Positions 18,679 through 26,288 of a DNA stretch of 64,000 nucleotides are shown piece after piece (the stretch's first letter is position 1; every line of letters begins with the position of its first letter). The stretch comes from Flavobacterium sp. KACC 22761. GTDB taxonomy: Bacteria; Bacteroidota; Bacteroidia; Flavobacteriales; Flavobacteriaceae. Under the pieces are notes generated by a model, which made no database searches, had not been told where the DNA came from, and saw only the letters and a list, made by a program, of their open reading frames with translations. The position numbers and the translations under genes are program-made. The stretch is taken from assembly GCF_034058155.1 (NCBI RefSeq), contig NZ_CP139148.1, positions 1,674,001-1,738,000 on the forward strand, given 5' to 3'.

Positions 18679-19545
18679 TTAAACACCTGTAAGAACTTTT
18701 TTTGCAGGTGTTTTTGTTTTATAAGTTCTCATTTCTACTATGTTTTGTTTGTGCATTTGATTGGGTGTTAGCATATAATTAGAATAATGGGGTCTTTCAT
18801 TATTATAAACCTCAATTGCATCTTTTATTAAAATCTTCATCACAGCAAGTTGCTGATTAAATTTATCAATATTAAATTCTTGTTTTAAAATTCCATTTAT
18901 TCTCTCCGCCACTGCATTTTCATAAGGATCAGAGTTTTGTGTCATACTGCATCTTATATTGTTTTTATATAATAGTTTTTGATATTGATCAGAACAATAC
19001 TGAAGTCCTCTATCTGAATGGTGGATTAATGTTTTTCCTTTGTCTCGGCGCTGTTTTATTGCATTTTTTAAAGCTGTTAAACTGCTTTTAGTATTCATAT
19101 TATCTGCCACATAAAAACCCATTATTTTTTTAGAGTAAGCATCTGTTATAAGACTTAAATAACATGGATTCTCTCTTTTTCCGACATAAGTTATGTCTGA
19201 TACCCAGACTTGTTCTGGTCTGCAGATTTTTAAATCCAATATTAGATTCTCATGCTTTCTAAATCTATGATGAGAGTTTGTTGTTATATGATAAGAACGC
19301 CTAGGTGTTATTAATAAATGATTAGCTCTAAGTATATCTATAAATTTATCCCTGCCGATTTTGAGTTGATTCAATTGGATTTTTAAAAGATAATACAGTT
19401 TTTTTGCCCCTATTCGGGGCATTGTATTTCTAATTTTCAAAACCAGACTAATAACTTCTGAGGCAATAAGCTTTCTGGAACTGGTTCTTTTTATTCTTCG
19501 ATAATAAACCTGTCTGTCTATCCCGAACAAAGTACAGGCAAACAT
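18679..19545 (-). CDS. IS3-family transposase OrfB (DDE integrase catalytic subunit)
   Basis: The 288-aa protein contains the retroviral-integrase-type DDE core: Asp in VWVSDITYV, Asp in LIHHSDRGLQY and Glu in NAVAERINGILKQEF, with the spacing typical of IS3. An HTH_21-like N-terminal part precedes it (GIDRQVYYRRIKR). Its ATG overlaps the OrfA stop (TAATG), so translation can be coupled; programmed frameshifting to make an OrfAB fusion, common in IS3 elements, cannot be judged from reading alone. Confidence 0.95.
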   Translation of the reverse strand: MFACTLFGIDRQVYYRRIKRTSSRKLIASEVISLVLKIRNTMPRIGAKKLYYLLKIQLNQLKIGRDKFIDILRANHLLITPRRSYHITTNSHHRFRKHENLILDLKICRPEQVWVSDITYVGKRENPCYLSLITDAYSKKIMGFYVADNMNTKSSLTALKNAIKQRRDKGKTLIHHSDRGLQYCSDQYQKLLYKNNIRCSMTQNSDPYENAVAERINGILKQEFNIDKFNQQLAVMKILIKDAIEVYNNERPHYSNYMLTPNQMHKQNIVEMRTYKTKTPAKKVLTGV

Positions 19546-19979
19546 TATTGTTTGTTGATGTTCTTCTTTAAAATGTTCGATTGTTCGGGTGGTGAGTTTT
19601 TTCGAATGTCAATTTGATATTCTTTTTCTGCTATATCAATCATCATATCGAAAATAATAGCTTTTTTATCGGCAACGTAAGCCTGCTGTTCTAAAAATGA
19701 TTTTTGTTTTTCTAATAATTTCACTTTGGCTTCAAGTTCCATTATTTTTTGTTCAGGAGATTTTGGCATAGCAGAAGGTGTTTGATTGTCCCAATCAAAG
19801 TTACCAAATTTTCGAAGCCATTGAACGATTGTAGAACGGGACTGAATGGCATAATCTTTTTTAACCTGGGAAATTGAAATTCTTCCTTGTTCTATTTCCT
19901 GAACAATTTGAAGCTTAAAAGACATGCTGTAATCTTTTTGGGTGCGCTTTACATAGCGTAATTCTTGATCTTTTTCCAT
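19545..19979 (-). CDS. IS3-family transposase OrfA (HTH subunit)
   Basis: The 144-aa protein has an N-terminal helix-turn-helix (SFKLQIVQEIEQGRISISQVKKDYAIQSRSTIVQWLRKFG), followed by a heptad-type coiled coil (QKIMELEAKVKLLEKQKSFLEQQ) used for OrfA/OrfB assembly. It binds the IS ends and regulates transposition. It is first in the IS transcript, immediately inside the right inverted repeat. Confidence 0.93.
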   Translation of the reverse strand: MEKDQELRYVKRTQKDYSMSFKLQIVQEIEQGRISISQVKKDYAIQSRSTIVQWLRKFGNFDWDNQTPSAMPKSPEQKIMELEAKVKLLEKQKSFLEQQAYVADKKAIIFDMMIDIAEKEYQIDIRKNSPPEQSNILKKNINKQ

Positions 19980-20030
19980 AATGATACTTTTTGTGTATCG
20001 CTATTTCAGGACAAGACAATAGTATAAATG

Positions 20031-20064
20031 AAAAACCTCTTCCTTAATAAGAAGAGGTTTTTTT
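20031..20064 (+). terminator. Original osmC terminator, now beyond the IS
   Basis: AAAAACCTCTTC and GAAGAGGTTTTT form a 12-bp stem with an 8-nt loop and T-tract. It lies 7 nt after the reconstructed original osmC stop (20025), so it was the osmC terminator before the IS inserted. The stem is A/T symmetrical and can also end the minus-strand arsC transcript. Confidence 0.85.
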
Positions 20065-20073
20065 ATGCCGTAA

Positions 20074-20493
20074 TTAAGTTAAATTTTCTTCAACAAAACT
20101 TTTGCAATATTCTTTTATCAGCTGTCTTACATTTCTAAATTGCTCCATTATTTCTAAATCTGTTCCAGATGCTTTTGCAGGATCAGGAAAATTATAGTGA
20201 AATTTAAGTGCCATAGTTGGAAAAAACGGACATCGTTCTTTAGCATTATCGCACACCGTTATTACATAATCAAAGTCAATATTGGTGTATTCGTCAATAT
20301 GGTTAGAGGTATGATTTGAAATGTCTATGCCATCTTCTTGCATTATTGAAATGGCTTTCGGATTAACTCCATGAATTTCTACTCCAGCACTGTAAACTAC
20401 CGCTTTGTTGCCTGCAAAATATCTCATATAGCCTTCTGCAATTTGGCTTCTGCAGCTATTTCCCGTACAAAGTATTAATATTTTCTTTTCCAT
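20074..20493 (-). CDS. arsC: Arsenate reductase / low-molecular-weight tyrosine phosphatase family
   Basis: Starting at ATG 20493 (MEKKILILCTGNSC) the protein has 139 aa; the longer frame from 20505 uses a TTG inside the upstream small gene. The P-loop CTGNSCRS and the paired cysteines of TVCDNAKERCP are those of thioredoxin-coupled ArsC enzymes, which reduce arsenate to arsenite through a Cys cascade. It ends the minus-strand operon led by an ArsR regulator. The start is 4 nt after the preceding 41-aa gene. No arsenite efflux gene is visible in the window. Confidence 0.9.
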   Translation of the reverse strand: MEKKILILCTGNSCRSQIAEGYMRYFAGNKAVVYSAGVEIHGVNPKAISIMQEDGIDISNHTSNHIDEYTNIDFDYVITVCDNAKERCPFFPTMALKFHYNFPDPAKASGTDLEIMEQFRNVRQLIKEYCKSFVEENLT

Positions 20494-20497
20494 AATT

Positions 20498-20623
20498 TTA
20501 AACAAACAGCCAAATGATGTTTATGATGCAGAATTTTGGGTCAAAGCCAAAAATGAGTTGCAACACAACAACAGCTGTGGTGATAATAATTGGTTTTTTG
20601 TATTTAATAAGTTTTCCTTTCAT
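20498..20623 (-). CDS. 41-aa single-span membrane peptide in the ars-type operon
   Basis: ATG at 20623 to TAA at 20498 encodes a Lys-rich start (MKGKLIKYKKP), one hydrophobic span (IIITTAVVVLQLIFGF) and a hydrophobic tail (CIINIIWLFV). It begins one base after the DUF6428 stop and ends 4 nt before the arsC ATG, spacing that indicates coupled translation. I do not recognise the family. A small membrane subunit tied to arsenic handling is only an inference from position. Confidence 0.65.
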   Translation of the reverse strand: MKGKLIKYKKPIIITTAVVVLQLIFGFDPKFCIINIIWLFV

Positions 20624-20624
20624 G

Positions 20625-21095
20625 TTAGCAACATCCAGAATTCGGAGTACAGCATGAAGAATCATTATTTAATTCGACTAATTTGATTTTTTGTTTTTCA
20701 GCTGGAATTCCGCAAGCGTCTTGTGCTAGACAAGCAGTTTTTTTATTTTGAAGAATAAAAGTTTTTCCGTTAAAAGCAAGATCGTATTTTCCAATCGTGT
20801 CGCTTTGGTATTCTACTTCGATTTCAAGATCTTCAATATTTAGCTTGTCTTCTGAAAGCTCAATGATGTGCAATAATTTAGCAGGTTTTAAGCGATGTTC
20901 AAAATCGTTTGCATTCCAAAGCTGAAAATTGACAACTTTTTCATTTCTGATAACACCACCACAATCTATGAAATGTTTTGTGATGCTTCCAACTTCAGTT
21001 ACATGAAAATGTTCAGGTACAAAAGTTCCGTTTTCTAATTGAAATTCAACATTGTCTAATGTTGGTAAAATCTTTTTTATTTCTGATAATTTCAT
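20625..21095 (-). CDS. DUF6428-family protein with Cys-rich tail
   Basis: The 156-aa soluble protein has no signal peptide. It matches a family commonly found between arsR and arsC in Bacteroidetes. The C-terminus is CCTPNSGCC, with another pair in CLAQDACG, so a thiol-based metalloid-binding or sensing role is plausible. No enzymatic motif is recognised. It lies between arsR and the 41-aa peptide, all on the minus strand. Confidence 0.75.
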   Translation of the reverse strand: MKLSEIKKILPTLDNVEFQLENGTFVPEHFHVTEVGSITKHFIDCGGVIRNEKVVNFQLWNANDFEHRLKPAKLLHIIELSEDKLNIEDLEIEVEYQSDTIGKYDLAFNGKTFILQNKKTACLAQDACGIPAEKQKIKLVELNNDSSCCTPNSGCC

Positions 21096-21118
21096 TTTTT
21101 ATAGTTTATTGTTTTAAT

Positions 21119-21128
21119 GCAATATTGC
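21119..21128 (-). promoter_or_regulatory. Second ArsR-type half-palindrome, between arsR and DUF6428
   Basis: GCAATATTGC is a perfect 10-bp palindrome in the 56-bp spacer downstream of arsR. It shares the AATATTGC core with the operator upstream of arsR, so it may be a second binding site controlling the rest of the operon. Confidence 0.5.
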
Positions 21129-21151
21129 GATAATAAATGGTAAAAAAATGC

Positions 21152-21478
21152 CTAACAGCATTTTGATTTCGAAATAGTGGCTGAGATATTTAAAATATAA
21201 GCACTCAAAATATCAATTGTTTTTTCGTCAAGACAATAACAAATTGCATTTCCTGAAATGTTTCCTTTGATAATACCAGCATTTTTTAATTCTTTCAAAT
21301 GTTGAGAAACTGTCGGCTGAGCAAGTGGGAGTTCATTAACAATATCGCCACAAATACATTCGTTGACTTTAAGCAAATATTCTATTATTGCAATTCTTGC
21401 AGGATGTCCTAATGCTTTTGCGATCGTTGCGATTTGATTTTGTGCCTCTGTAAAATGTTCTGTTTTTGTGGCTCCCAT
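21152..21478 (-). CDS. arsR: ArsR/SmtB-family transcriptional repressor
   Basis: The 108-aa winged-helix protein has the ArsR core: ALGHPARIAIIEYLL, then the metalloid-binding region NECICGDIV, the recognition helix PLAQPTVSQHLKELKNAGII and a beta-wing. ArsR proteins leave DNA when arsenite binds cysteines; here CIC and a C-terminal KCC are candidates. A palindrome (AATATTGCAATATT) lies 13 nt upstream of its start, consistent with autoregulation. Confidence 0.93.
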   Translation of the reverse strand: MGATKTEHFTEAQNQIATIAKALGHPARIAIIEYLLKVNECICGDIVNELPLAQPTVSQHLKELKNAGIIKGNISGNAICYCLDEKTIDILSAYILNISATISKSKCC

Positions 21479-21490
21479 TTTGTTTAATTT

Positions 21491-21504
21491 AATATTGCAA
21501 TATT
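21491..21504 (-). promoter_or_regulatory. Probable ArsR operator
   Basis: AATATTGCAATATT is a perfect 14-bp palindrome immediately upstream of arsR. Its position over the expected promoter and its AATATTGC core, repeated at 21119-21128, fit an ArsR/SmtB operator. Confidence 0.65.
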
Positions 21505-21600
21505 ACGATTAAAATATTAACAGACAAAAATTATTTGTAAAAATAAGATAAACAGTGAATTGTATTGTATGTGGTTTGCTAAAGAAAAGTAGTAAAATGA

Positions 21601-21630
21601 AAAAACCTCTTCGGTTAAGAAGAGGTTTTT
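21601..21630 (-). terminator. Terminator of tRNA-Leu
   Basis: AAAAACCTCTTC and GAAGAGGTTTTT form a 12-bp stem with a 6-nt loop, 3 nt past the tRNA 3' end on the minus strand. The arms are identical to those of the osmC terminator at 20031. Confidence 0.88.
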
Positions 21631-21632
21631 CG

Positions 21633-21712
21633 TACCCGGAGCCGGAGTCGAACCGGCACGGTTTCCCACAGGTGTTTGAGACCAGCGCGTCTACCAATTC
21701 CGCCATCCGGGC
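21633..21712 (-). tRNA. tRNA-Leu (CAA anticodon)
   Basis: On the minus strand the sequence starts GCCCGGATGGCGGAATTGG and has a Leu-type long variable arm. The anticodon loop is CTCAAAC (anticodon CAA), the T-arm has GGTTCGACTCC, and it ends with CCGGGTA. No CCA is encoded. The anticodon stem seems to contain one U-U mismatch and the acceptor starts with a G-U pair. A TAnnTTTG box for it lies at 21797-21804 (minus strand TACATTTG). Confidence 0.93.
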
Positions 21713-21870
21713 TTAGCAGACGAAAAAATAATCAAAAGCGATTATTTTAACGCAATAGAACGAAGTCATAAATGATGTCGTTCCTTTAACACGGTGCAAA
21801 TGTAAAAAATAAAATTAAACATTCTAATAAAAATACTTAAATTTTTTACTTTCAGTGTCAATAAATTTTA

Positions 21871-21878
21871 TAAATTTG
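21871..21878 (+). promoter_or_regulatory. prs promoter -7 box
   Basis: TAAATTTG followed by C matches the Bacteroidetes TAnnTTTG consensus, about 120 nt upstream of the chosen prs start. The long 5' leader has no obvious riboswitch fold. Confidence 0.55.
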
Positions 21879-21999
21879 CAGCTCGTTAAAACGACGCACA
21901 CACAACTAACTACAACCGAGGCAAATACATCTAAAAGGCGAAAACAAAAAAAGTTTAGCTTATTTGATGGAAAGTTTCGGAATAAAACAACAAATTATA

Positions 22000-22941
22000 A
22001 TGTCGCACCTAGAACCAGAAGCTAAAATTTTTGCTTGTTCACAAAGTGTTTATCTTGCAGAAAAAATTGCAGAGCAGTACGGAATTCCGTTAGGAAAAGT
22101 AACGATGTCAACGTATAGTGATGGAGAATTTCAGCCATCTTACGAAGAATCAATTAGAGGTTTACGAGTATTCATCGTATGTTCAACTTTCCCATCGGCA
22201 GATAATTTGATGGAATTGTTATTAATGATTGATGCTGCAAAACGCGCATCAGCAAGACATATTACAGCTGTTATGCCTTATTTTGGTTGGGCAAGACAGG
22301 ATAGAAAAGACAAACCAAGAGTTCCAATTGGAGCTAAGTTAGTAGCAAACCTATTAACAGCTGCAGGAGCAACAAGAATCATGACAATGGATCTGCATGC
22401 AGACCAAATTCAAGGATTCTTTGAAAAACCAGTAGATCATTTATTTGCATCTACAATCTTTTTGCCTTACGTGCAAAGTTTGAATTTAGAAAATTTGACC
22501 ATTGCATCTCCAGACATGGGAGGATCAAAAAGAGCTTATGCTTATTCTAAGTTTTTAGAATCAGATGTTGTAATCTGTTACAAACAAAGAAAAGCAGCCA
22601 ACGTTATCGACACTATGGAATTGATTGGTGAAGTAAAAGGTCGTAACGTAATCTTAGTAGACGACATGATCGATACAGGAGGAACTTTGGCGAAAGCAGC
22701 CGACCTTATGATCGAAAAAGGAGCGCTGAGTGTAAGAGCAATTTGTACACACGCTATTTTATCAGGCGGAGCGTATGAAAAAATTGAAAATTCAAAATTA
22801 ACAGAATTGATCGTAACCGATTCAATCCCGTTAAAGAAACATTCAGACAAGATTAGAGTAGTGAGTTGTGCACCTCTTTTCGCAGAAGTTATGCACATGG
22901 TGCACCACAACAATTCAATTAGCGGAAAATTCATTATGTAA
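22000..22941 (+). CDS. prs: Ribose-phosphate pyrophosphokinase (PRPP synthetase)
   Basis: The start is set at ATG 22000 (MSHLEPEAKIF), giving 313 aa, the usual length; the open frame to 21964 begins at a TTG and adds non-conserved residues. Motifs: YFGWARQDRKDKPRVPIGAKLVA, MDLHADQIQGFFEKPVDHL, and the PRPP-binding loop VDDMIDTGGTLAKAA. It makes PRPP from ribose 5-phosphate and ATP for nucleotide synthesis. rplY follows 51 nt downstream, an arrangement common in Flavobacteriia. Confidence 0.96.
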   Translation: MSHLEPEAKIFACSQSVYLAEKIAEQYGIPLGKVTMSTYSDGEFQPSYEESIRGLRVFIVCSTFPSADNLMELLLMIDAAKRASARHITAVMPYFGWARQDRKDKPRVPIGAKLVANLLTAAGATRIMTMDLHADQIQGFFEKPVDHLFASTIFLPYVQSLNLENLTIASPDMGGSKRAYAYSKFLESDVVICYKQRKAANVIDTMELIGEVKGRNVILVDDMIDTGGTLAKAADLMIEKGALSVRAICTHAILSGGAYEKIENSKLTELIVTDSIPLKKHSDKIRVVSCAPLFAEVMHMVHHNNSISGKFIM

Positions 22942-22992
22942 TTTTCGCTAAGACAAATAAGAATATTTATTTAATAACTATATTTTTTTACA

Positions 22993-23604
22993 ATGAAATC
23001 GATTACAATTAAAGGATCAGAAAGAGAAAGCGTGGGCAAAGTGTCAACTAAAGCCTTACGTAATGCTGGAGCGGTTCCTTGCGTGTTATACGGAGGAAAT
23101 CAAGCAGTACACTTCTCAGCAGACGCTGCAGCGTTCAAAAACTTGGTTTACACTCCAAACGCACACACAGTTGTGATTGAGCTTGGAAAAGGAAAATCAT
23201 TCAATGCAATTTTGCAAGATATCCAAGTTCACCCAGTTACTGACAAAATTTTACACATCGACTTCTTCCAATTGTTTGATGACAAAGAAATCACAATGGA
23301 AGTTCCTGTGAAAATCGTTGGTACATCTAAAGGTGTTCTTGCGGGAGGTGTTTTACGTTTGAACCAACGTAAATTAAAAGTGAAAGCTTTACCAGCAAAT
23401 CTTCCTGATTTCGTTGAAGCTGACATCACTCCACTTGAAATGGGTAACAAATTATACGTTACTAAAGTTGGAAAACCAGAGTACAAAATTATGCACCCAG
23501 ACAACACTGTTGTTTGTCAAGTGAGAATCTCTCGTGCTGCTATGAAAGCTGCTCAAGAGGCTGCAAAAGCTGCAAAAGCTCCTGCAAAAGGAAAGAAAAA
23601 ATAA
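22993..23604 (+). CDS. rplY: 50S ribosomal protein bL25, Ctc long form
   Basis: The 203-aa protein has the 5S-rRNA-binding L25 domain at the N-terminus ([29 protein letters not shown]) and the TL5/Ctc beta domain after about residue 95. It ends in an Ala/Lys-rich tail ([13 protein letters not shown]). It binds 5S rRNA in the large subunit. It is probably co-transcribed with prs and ends before a strong terminator. Confidence 0.97.
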   Translation: MKSITIKGSERESVGKVSTKALRNAGAVPCVLYGGNQAVHFSADAAAFKNLVYTPNAHTVVIELGKGKSFNAILQDIQVHPVTDKILHIDFFQLFDDKEITMEVPVKIVGTSKGVLAGGVLRLNQRKLKVKALPANLPDFVEADITPLEMGNKLYVTKVGKPEYKIMHPDNTVVCQVRISRAAMKAAQEAAKAAKAPAKGKKK

Positions 23605-23621
23605 TTTTTTTCAAACTATAC

Positions 23622-23656
23622 AAAAAGCCTCAATCTTTCGATTGGGGCTTTTTTTT
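23622..23656 (+). terminator. Terminator of prs-rplY
   Basis: AAAAGCCTCAAT and ATTGGGGCTTTT form a stem with one U-G pair and a 6-nt loop, followed by a T8 run. Confidence 0.9.
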
Positions 23657-23707
23657 GGAAGATTCTAAGATGCTAAGGTTCTGAGAAGCTAAGTTTTTTT
23701 CATTGCT

Positions 23708-24118
23708 GTCAGGCTGAGCGAAGTCGAAGCCATTTTAAAATTATCTAATTATCATATTCTCTAATTGTCGCATTAATAATTTTTTGAAGCAGAAAATCTC
23801 CGTTTTCAAAAGAAGTAACGTTCCTGCCATCTGCTATATCTTTTCCCTGCTAAAGGAGCAGGAAAAAGGATGCCGCTTCTGTCAGGGCTAACTAGAAAAT
23901 ATCTTTTTCATAAGATTTGAAAGAAACATTAGATATGTCAGGCTGAGCGAAGTCGAAGCCCGCAAAAAGTATGGAATTTAGATTGTCGATCTTCTTTGTG
24001 GTCCTTCGACTTCGCTCAGGATGACATAAAAACGGCATAAAATCAGTGCAAAACAGTTTAAATCTGCTTAATCCGTGCGCCATTTCTAGCGTTCTTAGCA
24101 TGTACCGATAGCTATCGG
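23708..24118 (+). repeat. Dispersed GCGAAGTCGAAG-type repeats in a gene-free stretch
   Basis: The 555 bp between the rplY terminator and pth encodes no credible protein. The same 24-nt unit, containing CTGAGCGAAGTCGAAG, occurs at 23708-23731 and 23937-23960 and inverted at 24001-24025. The last two can pair into a long hairpin. A CCGATAGCTATCGG palindrome lies at 24105-24118. Such units are typical dispersed intergenic repeats of Flavobacterium. Confidence 0.85.
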
Positions 24119-24211
24119 GATTGCGACCTTTGCAGTTAAATCACGCCAACAGATAATTATCTAATTTTCACATTTTCAAATTATCTAATTGCCACATTCT
24201 CTAATTAATCT

Positions 24212-24219
24212 TACTTTTG
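24212..24219 (+). promoter_or_regulatory. pth promoter -7 box
   Basis: TACTTTTG followed by C matches TAnnTTTG. It ends only 5 nt before the ATG at 24225, so a transcript from here would be leaderless for that start or have a leader of about 60 nt for the ATG at 24288. Confidence 0.6.
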
Positions 24220-24224
24220 CAATC

Positions 24225-24854
24225 ATGATAAAATGGATAACAAAACTGTTTTCATCAATACCAAAGGAAGAGAGCACAGAAGACAATATGAAAAAATACT
24301 TAATTGTAGGATTAGGAAATATAGGCGCCGAATACGTAAACACGAGACACAATATCGGATTTAAAGTACTAGACTTTTTAGCTAAAAAAGAAAGTCTTTC
24401 ATTTGAAACCGTAAAATTGGGCGCTTTGGCAGAATATAAATTTAAAGGAAGAACTTTTTTTCTTTTAAAGCCAAACACTTATATGAACCTGAGCGGAAAA
24501 GCAGTGAAATATTGGATGGATAAAGAAAATATTCCGTTAGAGAATGTTTTAGTAATTACAGACGATTTAAATCTTTCATTCGGAACAATCCGAATCAAGC
24601 CAAAGGGAAGCGACGGAGGTCATAACGGACTTAAAAACATCAATTTGGTTTTAAATACACAAAACTATACTCGTTTTAGATTCGGAATCAGCGATCAATT
24701 CAAAAAAGGCCAACAAGTTGATTATGTTTTAGGAGAATGGAACGATGAAGAAAATTCGAAATTGCCTGAAAGATTAGAAATTTCATCTGAAATCATAAAA
24801 TCTTTTGGAACTGCCGGTTTAGAAAATACAATGACAGCTTTCAACGGAAAGTAA
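24225..24854 (+). CDS. pth: Peptidyl-tRNA hydrolase
   Basis: From ATG 24225 the protein is 209 aa; from ATG 24288 (MKKYLIVGLGNIG) it is 188 aa, the length and start of most Pth enzymes. I list the longer form because its frame is intact and begins with a plausible basic segment (MIKWITKLF), but the very close promoter leaves the start uncertain. Family motifs are clear: GLGNIGAEYVNTRHNIGF with the catalytic His, KPNTYMNLSG, DDLNLSFG and GSDGGHNGLKN. It recycles peptidyl-tRNAs released from stalled ribosomes. Confidence 0.94.
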   Translation: MIKWITKLFSSIPKEESTEDNMKKYLIVGLGNIGAEYVNTRHNIGFKVLDFLAKKESLSFETVKLGALAEYKFKGRTFFLLKPNTYMNLSGKAVKYWMDKENIPLENVLVITDDLNLSFGTIRIKPKGSDGGHNGLKNINLVLNTQNYTRFRFGISDQFKKGQQVDYVLGEWNDEENSKLPERLEISSEIIKSFGTAGLENTMTAFNGK

Positions 24855-24993
24855 ATATTTTCAGGTGTTTAACGTTTAAAAAAACAATTTATCGATTAAT
24901 TTAATTGAATTATAACTAAATAGTATTTTCAATTCCAAAGTTAAATGTCTAAATTTGGAATAAATTATTATAAACAATAAAAATCCTAATATC

Positions 24994-25605
24994 ATGGCTT
25001 TTGAATTACCACAATTACCTTATGCATATGATGCATTAGAACCACATATTGATGCACGTACAATGGAAATCCATCATACAAAGCACCACAATGCATACAC
25101 TACAAATCTTAATGCAGCTATCGCTGGAACAGATTTAGAAGGAAAAACAATCGAAAATATCTTGATCAACTTAGATAAATCAAATGCAGCAGTTCGTAAC
25201 AATGGTGGAGGTTTCTACAACCACAACTTATTCTGGACTGTAATGTCTCCAAACGGAGGAGGATTGCCAACAGGTGATTTGTTAGCTGCAATTGAGTCTT
25301 CTTTCGGATCTTTCGAAGAATTTAAAGCAAAATTTGCTAAAGCTGGAGCAACTCAATTTGGTTCTGGATGGGCTTGGTTAACAGTTCAAAAAGGAGGGAA
25401 ATTAGAAGTTGTAGGTACTCCAAATCAAGATAATCCATTAATGCCAGAAGTTGCTGGTCACGGTGGAACTCCAATCTTAGGAATGGACGTTTGGGAGCAC
25501 GCTTACTACTTGAACTACCAAAACAGAAGACCAGATTATATCGAAGCTTTCTTTAGCGTAATCAACTGGACAGAAGTTGCAAGAAGATTTGCTTTAGATA
25601 AATAA
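24994..25605 (+). CDS. sod: Superoxide dismutase, Fe/Mn family
   Basis: The 203-aa protein begins [20 protein letters not shown]. The metal ligands are His in MEIHHTKHH, His in [11 protein letters not shown], and Asp and His in [17 protein letters not shown] is also diagnostic. It has no signal peptide and is cytoplasmic. Metal choice (Fe, Mn or either) cannot be settled by reading. A TAAATTTG promoter box lies at 24950-24957. A nested hairpin terminator follows the stop codon. Confidence 0.96.
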   Translation: MAFELPQLPYAYDALEPHIDARTMEIHHTKHHNAYTTNLNAAIAGTDLEGKTIENILINLDKSNAAVRNNGGGFYNHNLFWTVMSPNGGGLPTGDLLAAIESSFGSFEEFKAKFAKAGATQFGSGWAWLTVQKGGKLEVVGTPNQDNPLMPEVAGHGGTPILGMDVWEHAYYLNYQNRRPDYIEAFFSVINWTEVARRFALDK

Positions 25606-25705
25606 GAAAATAGAGCATAGAAAATAGAAAAAAGACGAGTGCCAAAAGGTGCTCGTCTTTTTTTATGGTCATTTTTTAAAAGTCTTTATTCTATGCTCTA
25701 TTTTC
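25606..25705 (+). terminator. Nested terminator after sod
   Basis: An inner GC-rich stem, GACGAG...CTCGTC with a T7 tract (25628-25664), is enclosed by a perfect 16-bp outer stem (25606-25621 with 25690-25705) that starts right after the stop codon. The inner stem is the functional terminator. Confidence 0.85.
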
Positions 25706-25731
25706 TTTTCTCTAAAAAAAAAAAAAGAAAT

Positions 25732-25801
25732 AAAAAAGGCGGAATCTCTTCCGCCTTTTTTGCCCCAAATCTACCATAAACTTAACCTACTAATGTTATG
25801 G
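25732..25801 (-). ncRNA. Putative small RNA, copy 1 of 3
   Basis: On the minus strand a 5' stem (CCATAA with TTATGG), a short linker GTAGATTTGGGGCAA and a GGCGGAA/TTCCGCC hairpin followed by U6 make a compact RNA of about 70 nt. The block of 45 nt ending at the 5' side is identical in all three copies. A degenerate -7 box (TACATTTA on the minus strand, 25807-25814) lies exactly 5 nt upstream, as in the other copies. Confidence 0.55.
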
Positions 25802-26029
25802 TTCAGTAAATGTATGATGACAATATTTTAAAAAAAACTTTTTTAGACGAATGGCAAATATATCCGATGAAGTAAAAAAGAAGGTAGTATTAAGTATTAA
25901 GATTAGAGTATTAAGAAAATTGTGTAGGCTAGAATATTAAAAAAAGAATTGCTTAGTTAATCGTTCGTCTGTTTTTAACTTATCTTCTTAATACTTCAAT
26001 CTTAATTCTCTTTCTAAAAAAAAGAAAAT

Positions 26030-26099
26030 AAAAAAGGCGGAATCTCTTCCGCCTTTTTTGCCCCAAATCTACCATAAACTTAACCTACTAATGTTATGG
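26030..26099 (-). ncRNA. Putative small RNA, copy 2 of 3
   Basis: It is the same as copy 1 over the 45-nt core and the terminator hairpin (GGCGGAA 26036-26042, TTCCGCC 26047-26053). The degenerate -7 box TACATTTA is at 26105-26112. Between copies 1 and 2 (about 25870-26015) lies an imperfect inverted repeat of about 23 bp built from ATTAAGATT and GTATTAAGAA. Confidence 0.55.
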
Positions 26100-26213
26100 T
26101 TCAGTAAATGTATGGCGACTATATTTTATAAAAAAACTTTTTAGATGAATGGTCAATATTTTCGACGAAGTGATTCTAATAAGTTGTTTTGTAAATACTT
26201 ATCCGAATAAAAT

Positions 26214-26283
26214 AAAAAAGGTGGAATTGCTTCCACCCTTTTTGCCCCAAATCTACCATAAACTTAACCTACTAATGTTATGG
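26214..26283 (-). ncRNA. Putative small RNA, copy 3 of 3, with consensus promoter
   Basis: The 45-nt core is identical to copies 1 and 2. The terminator stem is GGTGGAA/TTCCACC in place of GGCGGAA/TTCCGCC: both sides changed together, keeping pairing. Such a compensatory change supports a functional RNA hairpin. This copy alone has a full promoter, and lies closest to the 3' end of purF on the same strand. Confidence 0.6.
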
Positions 26284-26288
26284 TATTC

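Larger units (their letters stand above)
18631..20018 (-). mobile_element. IS3-family insertion sequence, complete
   Basis: The element is 1388 bp. Its ends are imperfect inverted repeats: TGACTAGTCC at the left against TGTCTTGTCC read inward from the right, with a further shared CGATACA. Both sides are flanked by ATA (18628-18630 and 20019-20021), a 3-bp target duplication as expected for IS3. Two minus-strand frames encode OrfA and OrfB. A hairpin with a T-tract (AAACACCTG / CAGGTGTTT, about 18681-18714) stops rightward transcription from entering. Intact ends and frames suggest recent insertion and possible activity. Confidence 0.92.

Noticed and set aside
21509..21706. 65-codon minus-strand frame starting MAELVDALVSNTCGKP
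   Set aside because: It is tRNA-Leu read as protein, a common false call.
23892..24101. Open frame of 69 codons on the minus strand with CHPERSRR
   Set aside because: It is a translation of the dispersed GCGAAGTCGAAG repeat and flanking spacer; no start context, no domain.
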